Of a stretch of 64,000 nt of DNA, positions 53,246-62,227 are shown piece after piece. The stretch is from NCBI GenBank assembly GCA_902790325.1, contig CADARP010000015.1:1-64000 (forward strand), read 5' to 3'. The notes beneath the pieces were generated by a model. That model was not told the origin of the DNA, did no database searches, and worked only from the letters and a program-made list of their open reading frames with translations. A program made the translations under genes and the position numbers. Every line of letters begins with the position of its first letter. Position 1 is the stretch's first letter. Origin of the DNA: Oscillospiraceae bacterium (GTDB lineage Bacteria > Bacillota > Clostridia > Oscillospirales > Acutalibacteraceae).

Positions 53246-55179
53246 TACGAATACGCCTCCTTTACCGCCGCGTCATAAACGTCCTTTGAGATCGGCACGC
53301 CGAGCGTTTTCAGCCGATGGTACGTCGGGATGCCGTTTTTCCAGCCGCGGCCGCGGTTGTAGACTTTTTTCATTCTCTCCAGCGGCACCTTGGTGCGCGG
53401 ATCGTTCGGGTCCTGCGGCTCGTCGGTCAGCCGCTTCGGGAGCTGATCCGCGTCCGCCTTCTGGCCGAGGATGATGTTGGCGATGCGCTCGGTGTTGTAG
53501 CCGTAGGCGCCCCATGTGAGCATGGACGCCATCGTGGAGCGGATGCCGGTCGAATATTTGATCGCATACGACTCCGGCAGCAGCGGGATGTTGATCCTGG
53601 GCGCCTTCGTAAAGTGGCTCAGGAGGTTGACCACCGGTCCCACATAGGGAAACACCGCAAGGATCGCTTTGGTCAGAGGCCAGTTCGGTTTGTCGATCAA
53701 AAAGCCGGGGAACACGGCGTAGCTCGTGAACAGACACGATCCGCCCGCCGAAACGCCCTCCATCAGATTCTGGAACATGATCGCCAGCGCCGCCTTGCCG
53801 TGCGGCGTCAGGGAATCCACGTCGAGGCCGAGACCTTCCGCCACGACCATATAACCCGCGTTCAGGTGGCATCCGCCGCGGTTCGCCGTGGCATATCCCA
53901 GACCGTGGCCGACCGCGTGACGCGGCTCGTATGCCGCAAGCTCCATACCCTTCGCGTTGATGGCGTAGTCCGCGCCGCCGAACCGCTCGCTCATTTTCCG
54001 CGTGCCGTCCGCCAGGATATTGCCGTCTCCCGCGCGCACCGCGATCTTGCGGAACATGTCCTCGATGTTGTCCGTCCTGCCGAATTCGAGTCCGAAATCG
54101 TGCACACCTTTTTCCTTCAGTTCCATCGCGAACGCAATGGTGCCGGCGGCCGAGATCGTGTCCATGCCGAGCTCGTCCAGCACATAGTTCCACCGGATGA
54201 TCTTTTCGATGTCGTCGTTGAGGATATTGGCGCCCAGAAGGCCGAGGATCTCCAGCTCCGGTCCCTTGACGACCTTGTCGTCGACCTTGACCATCCGCGC
54301 GCAGCGGATCGCGCACGTCGTACAGGCGGCGTTGCGCACCAGATGTTTTTCCGCCAGCTCCTCGCCGGAGATCTTTTCAAATCCGTCGAACCGTCCGGCG
54401 CTGAAGTTCTTGGTCGCCAGGATCTTGTGCGCCTGCATGGGCGCGATCAGACCGGCGGTACCGAGCTTGGGAAGCTGGCGGCCGGTCAGCGGGTGCGTCC
54501 GGAGCGTATGCACCCATTTCTCGTTGGTTTTGCGCAGTTTCTCCCGGTCGCGCACATCCGGCAGCGCCGCGCCGAACGCCGTGACCGCTTTGAGATTCTT
54601 GTCGCCGAATACCGCGCCGACGCCGCCCCGGCCGGCCGTGCGTTCATTGGAGAACACGCAGGCATACAGCACCTTGTGCTCGCCCGCGGGGCCGATCACC
54701 AGCTTGCCGCACCGCTGCGGAAGGCTTTCCTGTGTCTCGCTCGTCGTCCGTCCCCACAGATTGGACGCGTCCGAGAACACGACGTCGTTGTGCAGGATGC
54801 TGACCGTGACCGGTTTGGCGCTCCTGCCGGTGAAAATCACGGCGTCGTAGCCCGCGCGCTTGAGCCACAGACCGAAATCGCCGCCGCAGTTGGACGACGT
54901 GAGGATGCCGGTCAGGGGCGAGATCGTGGAAATATTGAAGCGCGAGGAATTCGGGCAGCCGCAGCCGGTCAGCGGGCCTGTGGTCACCACGATCCAGTTG
55001 TCCTCGTCGAACGCTTTCATGCCGAACTGGATGTGCCGCAGCAGGATGTCCGCCGCCATGACCTTGCCGCCGAGCGTGCGCTTTCTGTCCTCGTCCGTCC
55101 ACGGGTACAGGGAGTGCGTCCGGTTCGTCAGGTCGACAAACAGGACTTTTCCCATATAGCCGTCGTATGGCTTTTTCAT
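53245..55179 (-). CDS. aor: Tungsten/molybdenum aldehyde:ferredoxin oxidoreductase
   Basis: 644 residues. The pterin-binding region shows AGRGGVGAVFGDKNLKAVTAFG (about 185-205). The 4Fe-4S ligands are CTTCAIRC (about 281-289) and a distal Cys in GGSCLFTSY (about 478), with the CxxCxxxC spacing of the AOR family. AORs oxidise aldehydes to acids, or reduce acids, with ferredoxin; the metal is usually tungsten. ATG 55179 is preferred over TTG 55185 (GGGAG 8 bases before). The neighbours supply sulfur carrier, electron carrier and cofactor insertion, a coherent functional set. It could equally be a benzoyl-type or formate-related paralogue. Confidence 0.94.
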   Translation of the reverse strand: MKKPYDGYMGKVLFVDLTNRTHSLYPWTDEDRKRTLGGKVMAADILLRHIQFGMKAFDEDNWIVVTTGPLTGCGCPNSSRFNISTISPLTGILTSSNCGGDFGLWLKRAGYDAVIFTGRSAKPVTVSILHNDVVFSDASNLWGRTTSETQESLPQRCGKLVIGPAGEHKVLYACVFSNERTAGRGGVGAVFGDKNLKAVTAFGAALPDVRDREKLRKTNEKWVHTLRTHPLTGRQLPKLGTAGLIAPMQAHKILATKNFSAGRFDGFEKISGEELAEKHLVRNAACTTCAIRCARMVKVDDKVVKGPELEILGLLGANILNDDIEKIIRWNYVLDELGMDTISAAGTIAFAMELKEKGVHDFGLEFGRTDNIEDMFRKIAVRAGDGNILADGTRKMSERFGGADYAINAKGMELAAYEPRHAVGHGLGYATANRGGCHLNAGYMVVAEGLGLDVDSLTPHGKAALAIMFQNLMEGVSAGGSCLFTSYAVFPGFLIDKPNWPLTKAILAVFPYVGPVVNLLSHFTKAPRINIPLLPESYAIKYSTGIRSTMASMLTWGAYGYNTERIANIILGQKADADQLPKRLTDEPQDPNDPRTKVPLERMKKVYNRGRGWKNGIPTYHRLKTLGVPISKDVYDAAVKEAYS

Positions 55180-55195
55180 ACGCAATGCTCCCTTC

Positions 55196-55840
55196 CTATC
55201 GGATCGTTATCGAATGGATCTCATTGTTGTCGAGTATATACAGCCGCCCTGCGCACGCCGTATCGCCGCACAAAAGCTGCGCCGCAAGCTGCGCCTGCAG
55301 CGCGCCGATCAGACCGACGGCGCTGCTGACGGACAGCGGCTTTTCGTTCTCCGCGTCCAGCAGACCGGCCGTGTCAAGGTCGGGCGTTTTGCCGGGCAGA
55401 TACGCGTACGCCGTGCCGAAGAAGCCGTTGATCCCGCCGTTGACAAGCGGAACGCCGCGCGTTTTGCAGAAATCGTTCAACAGCCGACGCGCCGGATTGT
55501 TGTCCACCGCGGCAAGGACGACGTCCGCATCCTGCAGGCAGTCCAGGTCGTCCGCGCAGGTGATGTTTTTTTGCAGGGCGTCCGCCGCACAGTCGGGCGC
55601 GTAGGCGCCGAGACGCCGCTCGAGCAGCACGCATTTCGGTGCACCGACGTCCGCGGGCGTATAGAAAAACTGCCGGTTGAGGTTGCGCGTTTCGACCGTG
55701 TCGCCGTCGATCAGCAGAAGTCTGCCGATCCCCATGCCGCACAGATGCACGGCGGCGTTCGTGCCCAAGCCCCCGCAGCCGACGACCGCGGCGCATTTTC
55801 CGGAGAGGTCAAAGCCCTGCGTTTTCGCCTTTTCGTTCAT
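55196..55840 (-). CDS. MoeB/ThiF/HesA-family sulfur-carrier adenylyltransferase
   Basis: 214 residues. The nucleotide motif is VVGCGGLGTNAAVHLCGMG (about 22-40), followed by LLIDGDTVETRNLNRQFFY, the ThiF/MoeB signature with the catalytic Arg and Asn, and LAAVDNNPARRLLNDF. The zinc Cys tetrad of MoeB is not present, as in some short ThiF/HesA forms. It should adenylate the C-terminal Gly of the MoaD-like protein. ATG 55840 overlaps the mog stop (ATGA, 55837-55840). Confidence 0.9.
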   Translation of the reverse strand: MNEKAKTQGFDLSGKCAAVVGCGGLGTNAAVHLCGMGIGRLLLIDGDTVETRNLNRQFFYTPADVGAPKCVLLERRLGAYAPDCAADALQKNITCADDLDCLQDADVVLAAVDNNPARRLLNDFCKTRGVPLVNGGINGFFGTAYAYLPGKTPDLDTAGLLDAENEKPLSVSSAVGLIGALQAQLAAQLLCGDTACAGRLYILDNNEIHSITIR

Positions 55841-56331
55841 TTGCCGTAATTCCCTCCGCACGACTGCGTATCGCCGCCGAGCAGCTCGACCGCATGCTCG
55901 AGCACGGGCAGCACCACGGCGATCGACTCGCGCACCGCCTTCGGACTGCCGGGCAGATTGACGATCAGCGTCCTGCCGCGGATGCCGCTGACCGCGCGGG
56001 AGAGCATGGCGCGCGGCGTGATGGTCATGCTTTGGGCACGGATCGCCTCGGCAATGCCGGGCGCCTCCCTGTCGAGCACGGCGCGCGTCGCTTCGGGCGT
56101 GACGTCGCGCGGCGCAAAGCCCGTGCCGCCGGTCGTGAAGATGACGTCCGCGCCGAATCCGTCCGCAAGCTCGATCAGCGCGTTTTGAATTGCCTGCGCC
56201 TCATCCGGCACGAGCCGGTACGCGTTTTCGTCCGACAGCGGCGCGACGCATTCCGCAATGGCGGGGCCGCTCCTGTCTTCGCATTCGCCGCGGCTGCACC
56301 GGTCGCTGACACAAAGGATACCGAATCTCAT
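55837..56331 (-). CDS. mog: MogA/MoaB-family molybdopterin adenylyltransferase
   Basis: 164 residues. It shows the family-like SDRCSRGECEDRSGPAIAE, IFTTGGTGFAPRDVTPEATRAVLDREAPG and AVSGIRGRTLIVNLPGSPKAV. The enzyme adenylates molybdopterin so that MoeA can insert metal. GGTGA lies before the start. It is the first gene of the AOR operon and pairs functionally with the moeA genes transcribed the other way. Confidence 0.93.
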   Translation of the reverse strand: MRFGILCVSDRCSRGECEDRSGPAIAECVAPLSDENAYRLVPDEAQAIQNALIELADGFGADVIFTTGGTGFAPRDVTPEATRAVLDREAPGIAEAIRAQSMTITPRAMLSRAVSGIRGRTLIVNLPGSPKAVRESIAVVLPVLEHAVELLGGDTQSCGGNYGK

Positions 56332-56348
56332 TCTGAATCACCAGAATC

Positions 56349-56377
56349 AGTTTACCATATCAGATATGGAAAAGCAA
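56349..56377 (-). promoter_or_regulatory. Promoter of the AOR operon with palindromic spacer
   Basis: Minus strand: TTGCTT (56372-56377), a 17-bp spacer and TAAACT (56349-56354). The spacer itself contains a 15-bp palindrome, CCATATC-A-GATATGG (56355-56369), well placed to act as an operator that blocks RNA polymerase. Confidence 0.6.
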
Positions 56378-56440
56378 CAGGTATATCGGGCAGTCCTCTG
56401 TCCCGTCAAAACGATTTAGACGTCTGTGCGCAATGAATGA

Positions 56441-56469
56441 TTGAAAAAAGATATCCGACATGGTATACT
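56441..56469 (+). promoter_or_regulatory. Promoter of the secreted-protein gene at 56502
   Basis: TTGAAA (56441-56446), a 17-bp spacer and TATACT (56464-56469). Confidence 0.7.
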
Positions 56470-56501
56470 ATGGATACTATTCAGAATCGGAGGTATTACA
56501 A

Positions 56502-57083
56502 ATGCAAAAAAGACTGTCCGGAATCCTGTGTGTACTGCTTGCGCTGACACTGTTTTCCTCGTTCTGTCTGTCCGCGTTTGCCGCCGCGCCGGACGAATCG
56601 GAGAACGGCTTCAACGGCTTTATTGCCGCAGATCCGTCCGCCACGGACGACGGCGTCCGGTTTGACAGAGAAAAAGGCGCCGTGACGATGGCAAGCGGCG
56701 AGGCGCTGCGTCTGGTGCTTCATGACCGTCTGCCGGGCGACGAGCTTGACGTCTCCTGGTCGTCCTCAGACGAAGATGCGGCTTCCATCGCCGAAGACGG
56801 CACGGTCACGACCGGTTCGGCCTGCCGCATTTCGTTTTTCAGGTATATCGAGATCCCCATCGCCGTCGTATTTGTCTTCCCCGGCCCGAACAGGTACCTC
56901 CATTTGCCGTTCCCCATTTTGTGGTTCCCGCACTTCGAGGGCAGCACGACCATATCAATGACCGCCTCCGAGACCGAAACAGATCCGGAAACAGGCGAAA
57001 CGATTGAATGTGTGGTATTGAAGGACTCGGTCAAACTGACCGTGAAGCACACGTTCAAAGAATGGCTCAGCTCACGGTTCTGA
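56502..57083 (+). CDS. Secreted protein with Ig-like (BIG2-type) segment
   Basis: 193 residues. A signal peptide (about 1-26, ending AFA-AA) and then a beta-rich stretch with the BIG2-like pattern VRFDREKGAVTMASGEALRLVL...VSWSSSDEDAASIAEDGTVTT (about 50-105), in which the WSSSD/ASI.EDGTV signature is intact. The rest is interrupted by a hydrophobic stretch (IPIAVVFVFPGPN..., about 120-145), and the repeat is not completed in the usual way, so a membrane segment or a degenerated domain is possible. GGAGG precedes the start. It has its own promoter and terminator, and lies between the two cofactor operons without obvious connection. Confidence 0.65.
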   Translation: MQKRLSGILCVLLALTLFSSFCLSAFAAAPDESENGFNGFIAADPSATDDGVRFDREKGAVTMASGEALRLVLHDRLPGDELDVSWSSSDEDAASIAEDGTVTTGSACRISFFRYIEIPIAVVFVFPGPNRYLHLPFPILWFPHFEGSTTISMTASETETDPETGETIECVVLKDSVKLTVKHTFKEWLSSRF

Positions 57084-57114
57084 TCTGCCGGGCAGATCAC
57101 GAAACAGCTTGCTG

Positions 57115-57144
57115 CGGATGCGCGAATGTGCGCATCCGTTTTTT
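57115..57144 (+). terminator. Terminator after the secreted-protein gene
   Basis: A stem CGGATGCGC (57115-57123) and GCGCATCCG (57130-57138), followed by six T residues. Confidence 0.9.
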
Positions 57145-57202
57145 GTATGCCGTAGCGCCCCGTTTACAGAGGCATTACGAAAAAACAATCCTGTGATTTC
57201 TA

Positions 57203-57232
57203 TTGCAATACAGCCGGTCTTTATGGTAATAT
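57203..57232 (+). promoter_or_regulatory. Candidate promoter of the moeA operon
   Basis: TTGCAA (57203-57208) and TAATAT (57227-57232) with 18-bp spacing. The transcript would start near 57240, so the leader to the moeA start is about 60 bases; it is too short for a Moco riboswitch. Confidence 0.5.
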
Positions 57233-57302
57233 GATACAGGATCCGACGAACCTTTTACACACGCGGAACGACCGGACCGCAATGACAGGGAGGCTGACCG
57301 AC

Positions 57303-58499
57303 ATGCTCAACGTCGTTTCCAGAGAGGACGCCGTATCGTGCGTGCTGCGGCATACGCAGCGTACCGACGTCGGGACGCAGACCGTTCCGCTCTTTTCCGC
57401 CGCCGGCCGCACGCTCGCATGCGGCGTGACTGCCGCGGAGGACGTGCCCGCCTTTGACCGCACGACCGTGGACGGATATGCCGTCCGCGCCGCGGACACG
57501 TTCGGCGCATCTGCCGCGATCCCGGCGCAGCTCGAGGTCGTGGGCACGGTCGGCATGGGCGAAGCGCCGCGCTTTTCCGTCGGCGCAGGTCAATGCGCCG
57601 CCATATCCACCGGCGGGATGCTCCCGCGGGGCGCGGACGCCGCCGTCATGGTCGAGCATACCGACGACGCGGACGGGCTGTGCCTTGTGTACCGCGCGGC
57701 AGCGCCCGGCGAAAACATCACGCGCCGCGGCGACGATATTGCCGCGGGCAGCGTCGCGCTGCATGCGGGCACGCGCATCGGCGTGCCGCAGATCGGCGTA
57801 CTGTCCGCGCTGGGCGTTTACGACGTGACCGTGTTCAAAAAGCCCGTGATCGCCGTGCTCTCGACCGGCGACGAACTGGTGCGCGGCCGTCCCGCCTTGG
57901 GACAGGTGCGGGACGTCAACGGATACCTTCTGTGCGCGCTGATCGAACGCGCGGGCGCAGAGCCGCTGTTCTGCGGCGCCGTGCCGGACGACCGGGCAAA
58001 GATCGCCGCCGCCTTGCGGGACTGCCTCGGAAAAGCCGACGCCGTGCTCATCTCCGGCGGCTCCTCGGCAGGCACGCGCGACATGACCGTCGGCATTCTG
58101 GACGAGCTGGGCGAGGTCTGCTTCCACGGGATCGCCATGAAGCCCGGCAAGCCGACGATCTTCGGCACGGCGGGCGGCAAACCCGTTTTCGGTCTGCCCG
58201 GCCATCCGCTGGCCGCTTACTTTGTCTTCCGTCTGGTCGTTGCGGACTATCTGCGCGCGCTGCTGCACGCGGATGCGGACAAGCCGGTGCGCGCTGCCGC
58301 GCTTTCGACCAACATCCCGTCCAACCACGGCAGAGAGGAATTCCTCTGCGTGCGGCTTGGCGAAAACGGCGAGGCGATCCCGCTGTACACCAAATCCGGT
58401 GTGATCTCCGTTCTGTCCGCGGCGGACGGCTTTATCCGCATCCCGCGCGACACGGAGGGACTGCAGAAAGGCGCCTGTGTGGAGATATACGAGCTATGA
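57303..58499 (+). CDS. moeA: Molybdopterin molybdenumtransferase MoeA
   Basis: 398 residues. MoeA motifs: AFDRTTVDGYAVRAADTFGA, STGDELVRG, ISGGSSAGTRDMTVGIL, and FGLPGHPLAAYFVF. It exchanges the adenylate of adenylated pterin for molybdate or tungstate. ATG 57303 follows GGGAGG at about 10 bases and begins the conserved sequence; the frame extends upstream without support. It is the first gene of a plus-strand operon and overlaps the next one by ATGA (58496-58499). Confidence 0.93.
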   Translation: MLNVVSREDAVSCVLRHTQRTDVGTQTVPLFSAAGRTLACGVTAAEDVPAFDRTTVDGYAVRAADTFGASAAIPAQLEVVGTVGMGEAPRFSVGAGQCAAISTGGMLPRGADAAVMVEHTDDADGLCLVYRAAAPGENITRRGDDIAAGSVALHAGTRIGVPQIGVLSALGVYDVTVFKKPVIAVLSTGDELVRGRPALGQVRDVNGYLLCALIERAGAEPLFCGAVPDDRAKIAAALRDCLGKADAVLISGGSSAGTRDMTVGILDELGEVCFHGIAMKPGKPTIFGTAGGKPVFGLPGHPLAAYFVFRLVVADYLRALLHADADKPVRAAALSTNIPSNHGREEFLCVRLGENGEAIPLYTKSGVISVLSAADGFIRIPRDTEGLQKGACVEIYEL

Positions 58500-60373
58500 A
58501 ACAGAATTACCTGAACAATTTACCTTTGGACGAGGCGAAGGAACTGTACTTCGCGCACCTGAAAGCCGCCGGCTTCGGTCCGCGCACGGAAACGGTTCCG
58601 TCCGCCGAAAGCGCCGGCCGCGTGCTGCCGGACGCCGTATACGCCAAGATCTGTTCGCCGCATTACAACGCCTCGGCGATGGACGGCGTCGCCGTCAAAG
58701 CGGCGGACACGTTCGGCGCGAGCGAGCATACGCCGCTGACGCTGACGCGCGCGCAGTACCGCGCGGTCGATACCGGCGACCCGATCCCCGACGGCTGCGA
58801 CGCGGTCATCATGGTCGAGGATCTGATCGACGCCGGCGACGGCAGCTTCACGATCCTGTCCGCGGTGCATCCGTGGCAGAACGTGCGTCAGGTGGGCGAG
58901 GACATCTGCATGGGCGACATGATCGCGCCGTCCGGCACCGTGCTGACACCCGCGCTCTGCGGCGCCCTGCTCGCGGGCGGCGTAACGCAGGTCCGTGTGC
59001 TGCGCCGGCCGCTTGTCGGCATCATCCCGACCGGCGACGAGATCGTGCACCCGACGGATACGCCGCGCGCGGGCGAGATCATCGAGTTCAATTCCACGAT
59101 CTTCTCCGCCATGCTGCGCGAATACGGCGCCGAGGCGAAGACGTATCCCATCACGCCCGACAAAAAAGACTTGATCCGCGCCGCTCTGCAGACGGCGCTG
59201 GCGGAATGCGACGCCGTGCTGATCCTGGCCGGCTCCTCCGCCGGACGCGACGACTACACCAGCGAGGTGATCGCGTCGCTCGGCACGGTGCTTGTGCACG
59301 GGCTGGCCGTCAAACCCGGCAAACCCGCCGTGCTCGGCGAAGCGTGCGGCAAACCGGTGATCGGTCTGCCGGGTTATCCCGTATCGGCGATCGTCGTTAT
59401 GGACGAGATCGTCGCCGATATGCTGTGCGCGGCGACGGGGCAAAAGCCAAAGAAAAGAAACACGCGTTCCGCCGTGCTCGGGCAGAAAGTCGTGTCCTCG
59501 CTCAAATATACGGAGTATATCCGCGTCACGCTCGGCGTGATCGGCGGCAGGCTCCTCGCCTCTCCCCTGCCCCGCGGCGCGGGCGTCATCACGAGCTTTA
59601 CGAAGGCGGACGGCATCCTGACCGTGCCGCAGAACCGCGAAGGGTATGACGCGGGCGAGACGGTCGACGTGCGTCTTTTGACGGACGCCGAACCGGAGAA
59701 CACGTTGATCGTGACCGGCAGCCACGACCCGCTGATCGACGAGGTATCCGACATCCTGCAGAAAAACGGCGCGCCGTTCCGCGTGCGCTCGACGCACGTC
59801 GGCAGCATGGGCGCGGTCTATGCGGTCCGCGGCGGCTTGGCGCATATGGGCGCCGTGCATCTGCTCGACGCCGAAACCGGCGGCTACAACGACAGTTACG
59901 TCAAAAAATATTTCCCGAACGGCGGCGCGGTGCTCGAAAAGGGCGTCCGCCGCGTGCAGGGACTGATGGTCAGAAAAGGCAACCCGCTGCACATACGGGA
60001 GTTTTGCGATATACGGAACGTGCGGTACGTCAACCGCCAGCGCGGCGCCGGCACACGGATACTGTGCGACCACCTGCTGGCAAAGTACGGCATACGCGCC
60101 GGGGAGATCGACGGCTACACGAACGAAGAATACACGCACACCGCGGTCGCGGCGCTGATCGCGGCCGGCAATGCGGACGCAGGTCTGGGGATCTATTCCG
60201 CGGCGAAGATGTACGATCTGGATTTCATCCCGATCTGCGAGGAGGCATACGACTTCCTGATCTGTGAAGCCTACGCGGACGATCCGATGGTACGCGCATT
60301 CCTCGATGCGCTGCGCTCGGACGCGTGCCGGGAACGCCTGTCCCGCATGGGCGGGTACGGTTTGGAGGGATAA
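58496..60373 (+). CDS. MoeA fused to a PBP-like C-terminal domain
   Basis: 625 residues. Residues 1-400 are a second MoeA with NASAMDGVAVKAADTFGA, PTGDEIV, GSSAGRDDYTSEVI and IGLPGYPVSAIV. Residues about 405-625 form a periplasmic-binding-protein-like domain (PF12727-type) beginning VTGSHDPLIDEVSDIL and containing RQRGAGTRILCDHLL and ADAGLGIYSAAKMY. There is no signal peptide, so this domain works in the cytoplasm, perhaps binding oxyanions or cofactor. Two MoeA proteins in one operon are typical of organisms that use both tungsten and molybdenum. The second gene of the operon. Confidence 0.92.
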   Translation: MKQNYLNNLPLDEAKELYFAHLKAAGFGPRTETVPSAESAGRVLPDAVYAKICSPHYNASAMDGVAVKAADTFGASEHTPLTLTRAQYRAVDTGDPIPDGCDAVIMVEDLIDAGDGSFTILSAVHPWQNVRQVGEDICMGDMIAPSGTVLTPALCGALLAGGVTQVRVLRRPLVGIIPTGDEIVHPTDTPRAGEIIEFNSTIFSAMLREYGAEAKTYPITPDKKDLIRAALQTALAECDAVLILAGSSAGRDDYTSEVIASLGTVLVHGLAVKPGKPAVLGEACGKPVIGLPGYPVSAIVVMDEIVADMLCAATGQKPKKRNTRSAVLGQKVVSSLKYTEYIRVTLGVIGGRLLASPLPRGAGVITSFTKADGILTVPQNREGYDAGETVDVRLLTDAEPENTLIVTGSHDPLIDEVSDILQKNGAPFRVRSTHVGSMGAVYAVRGGLAHMGAVHLLDAETGGYNDSYVKKYFPNGGAVLEKGVRRVQGLMVRKGNPLHIREFCDIRNVRYVNRQRGAGTRILCDHLLAKYGIRAGEIDGYTNEEYTHTAVAALIAAGNADAGLGIYSAAKMYDLDFIPICEEAYDFLICEAYADDPMVRAFLDALRSDACRERLSRMGGYGLEG

Positions 60374-60374
60374 G

Positions 60375-60842
60375 ATGCTGACACATCTCAATGAAAACGG
60401 CGAAGCGGTGATGGTGGACGTCGGCGAAAAGGCGGTCACGATCCGCACGGCGTCCGCCGCGGCGACGGTGCGCATGCAGCCGGAAACGCTCAAAAAGCTC
60501 CTTGCCGCCGACCTCAAGAAGGGCGACGGGCTCGGCACGGCGCGCATCGCGGGCATCCTGGGCGGCAAGAAAACGTCGGAACTGATCCCGCTGTGCCACA
60601 ACATCCCGCTCGATCGCATCACGGTGGACTTCGAGCAGAAAGACGAGACGCGTCTTGTGATCGTCGCCCGCGCCAAATGCACCTACAAAACGGGCGTCGA
60701 GATGGAGGCGCTGACCGCGGCGACCGTCGCGGCGCTGACGGTCTACGACATGTGCAAAGCGATCGACCGCGGCATGACGATCGAGGACGTGCGTCTTTTG
60801 GAAAAGCACGGCGGAAAGAGCGATTACCGGTATGAAAGATAG
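60375..60842 (+). CDS. moaC: Cyclic pyranopterin monophosphate synthase MoaC
   Basis: 155 residues. GDGLGTARIAGILGGKKTSELIPLCHNIPLDRI and TYKTGVEMEALTAATVAALTVYDMCKAIDRGM are the core of the family, including the catalytic Lys and His positions. It makes cPMP from the MoaA product. Start follows GGAGGGATAAG; the gene begins 2 bp after the MoeA-PBP stop, and its end overlaps moaA by 11 bp. Confidence 0.96.
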   Translation: MLTHLNENGEAVMVDVGEKAVTIRTASAAATVRMQPETLKKLLAADLKKGDGLGTARIAGILGGKKTSELIPLCHNIPLDRITVDFEQKDETRLVIVARAKCTYKTGVEMEALTAATVAALTVYDMCKAIDRGMTIEDVRLLEKHGGKSDYRYER

Positions 60843-61767
60843 CTTCGGCAGAGACATCACCTATCTGCGCGTGTCCGTGACGGAGCGCTGCAATCTGAAC
60901 TGCGTCTACTGCGGCAAGACCGACTGCGCAAAAAAAGAAAACGAACTGTCCGCAGACGAGATCGTTTCGATCGCGTCCGCGTTCACACAGTGCGGCATCG
61001 AGAAGATCCGTCTGACCGGCGGCGAGCCGCTCGTGCGAAACGACATCTGCGAGATCACCGCGCGTCTGCGCGCGCTGCCGGGGCTGCGCACGCTCGCTCT
61101 GACGACAAACGGCGTCTATCTATCGCAGTATGCGCGCGAACTGAAAAAAGCGGGGCTTGACAGCGTCAACATCAGTCTCGACAGCACCGACGGCAGCACC
61201 TACCGCAAACTCACCGGCGCGGACGTGCTGCACCGCGTACTCGAGGGCATCGACGAAGCGCAGCGCGCCGCTCTGACGCCCGTCAAAATCAACGCCGTCC
61301 TGATGCGCGGCGTCAACGAGGACAGCGCCGCATCGCTCATCGACCTTGCGCGCACGCAGCCGGTCGACGTGCGGTTCATTGAACTCATGCCGTTTTCCGA
61401 CGCGGGCGAGGACGCGTCGCGCATTGTGACGAACGACGCGCTGCTGCGGCGTTTTTCGTTCCTGCGGCCGCTCGGCGCGCGCGACGGCACGGCGGAGATG
61501 TACACCGCGGACGGCTTTTGCGGCAGAGTGGGATTCATCAGTCCCATCAGCCGCCGCTTCTGCGGCACATGCAACCGCATGCGGCTGTTGTCGGACGGGC
61601 GCGTCAAGCTCTGTCTGGGCGATGAGACGACGGTCGATCTGCGGCCGCTCGTCGGGCAGCGCGAGGCGCTGCTGCAGGCCGCGCAAAACTGCATCCGCAG
61701 CAAACCCGCCGGACACCGGTTCGGCGAAACGACGCAGCCGCACGGGCTGAACAAAACGGGAGGATAA
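60832..61767 (+). CDS. moaA: GTP 3',8-cyclase MoaA (radical SAM)
   Basis: 311 residues, slightly shorter than the usual ~330. The N-terminal cluster motif is TERCNLNCVYC (CxxxCxxC); the C-terminal second 4Fe-4S site is CGTCNRMRLLSDGRVKLC; and the C terminus ends Gly-Gly (KTGG), as required for activity. It rearranges GTP in the first step of pterin cofactor synthesis. It is translationally coupled to moaC by overlap. Confidence 0.95.
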   Translation: MKDSFGRDITYLRVSVTERCNLNCVYCGKTDCAKKENELSADEIVSIASAFTQCGIEKIRLTGGEPLVRNDICEITARLRALPGLRTLALTTNGVYLSQYARELKKAGLDSVNISLDSTDGSTYRKLTGADVLHRVLEGIDEAQRAALTPVKINAVLMRGVNEDSAASLIDLARTQPVDVRFIELMPFSDAGEDASRIVTNDALLRRFSFLRPLGARDGTAEMYTADGFCGRVGFISPISRRFCGTCNRMRLLSDGRVKLCLGDETTVDLRPLVGQREALLQAAQNCIRSKPAGHRFGETTQPHGLNKTGG

Positions 61768-61769
61768 GC

Positions 61770-62213
61770 ATGGCAAAGATACTGGCGGTCAACATCAGCG
61801 AGCAGAAAAAAACGCCGAAAAAAACGGTCGAGGTCGGGAACCTGATCGAGGATTTCGGCATCGAGGGCGACGCGCACGCCGGCAAATGGCACCGGCAGGT
61901 CAGCCTCCTTGCGAAAGAGAGCATTGACAAGGCGAAGGGCATGCGCACGGACGGGCTGTGCCACGGCGTATTTGCCGAGAACCTGACGACCGAAGGGATC
62001 GAGCTGCACACGCTGCCGGTCGGCACGCTGCTGCAGGTCGGCGAGGACGCCGTGCTGGAGATCACCCAGATCGGCAAGGAGTGCCACGACGGCTGCGCGA
62101 TCAAAGCGCTGGTCGGCCAGTGCATCATGCCGAAGGAGGGCGTGTTCGCCCGCGTGGTCCGAGGCGGAAAGGTCCGTGCCGGCGACGCGATCCGGGTCAT
62201 GACAACCGAATAA
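61770..62213 (+). CDS. MOSC-domain protein
   Basis: 147 residues. It has the MOSC pattern: VGNLIEDFGIEGDAHAGKWHRQVSLL, FAENLTTEGIEL, and the conserved Cys in TQIGKECHDGCAIKALVGQC. MOSC domains bind the molybdenum cofactor or deliver sulfur to it (as in the MoCo sulfurase C terminus and YiiM). In this operon it is likely a carrier or modifier of the finished cofactor. It begins 2 bp after the moaA stop; a terminator follows. Confidence 0.93.
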   Translation: MAKILAVNISEQKKTPKKTVEVGNLIEDFGIEGDAHAGKWHRQVSLLAKESIDKAKGMRTDGLCHGVFAENLTTEGIELHTLPVGTLLQVGEDAVLEITQIGKECHDGCAIKALVGQCIMPKEGVFARVVRGGKVRAGDAIRVMTTE

Positions 62214-62227
62214 AACGATCCTGCGCA

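Noticed and set aside
57084-57302. A molybdenum-cofactor riboswitch before moeA
   Set aside because: The space is filled by a terminator, a promoter and a short leader of about 60 bases; no multi-stem aptamer fits.
57593-58495. A long alternative plus frame running through moeA into the MoeA-PBP frame
   Set aside because: Only the part from 58496 is real; upstream it is an out-of-frame reading of moeA with Arg-rich sequence.
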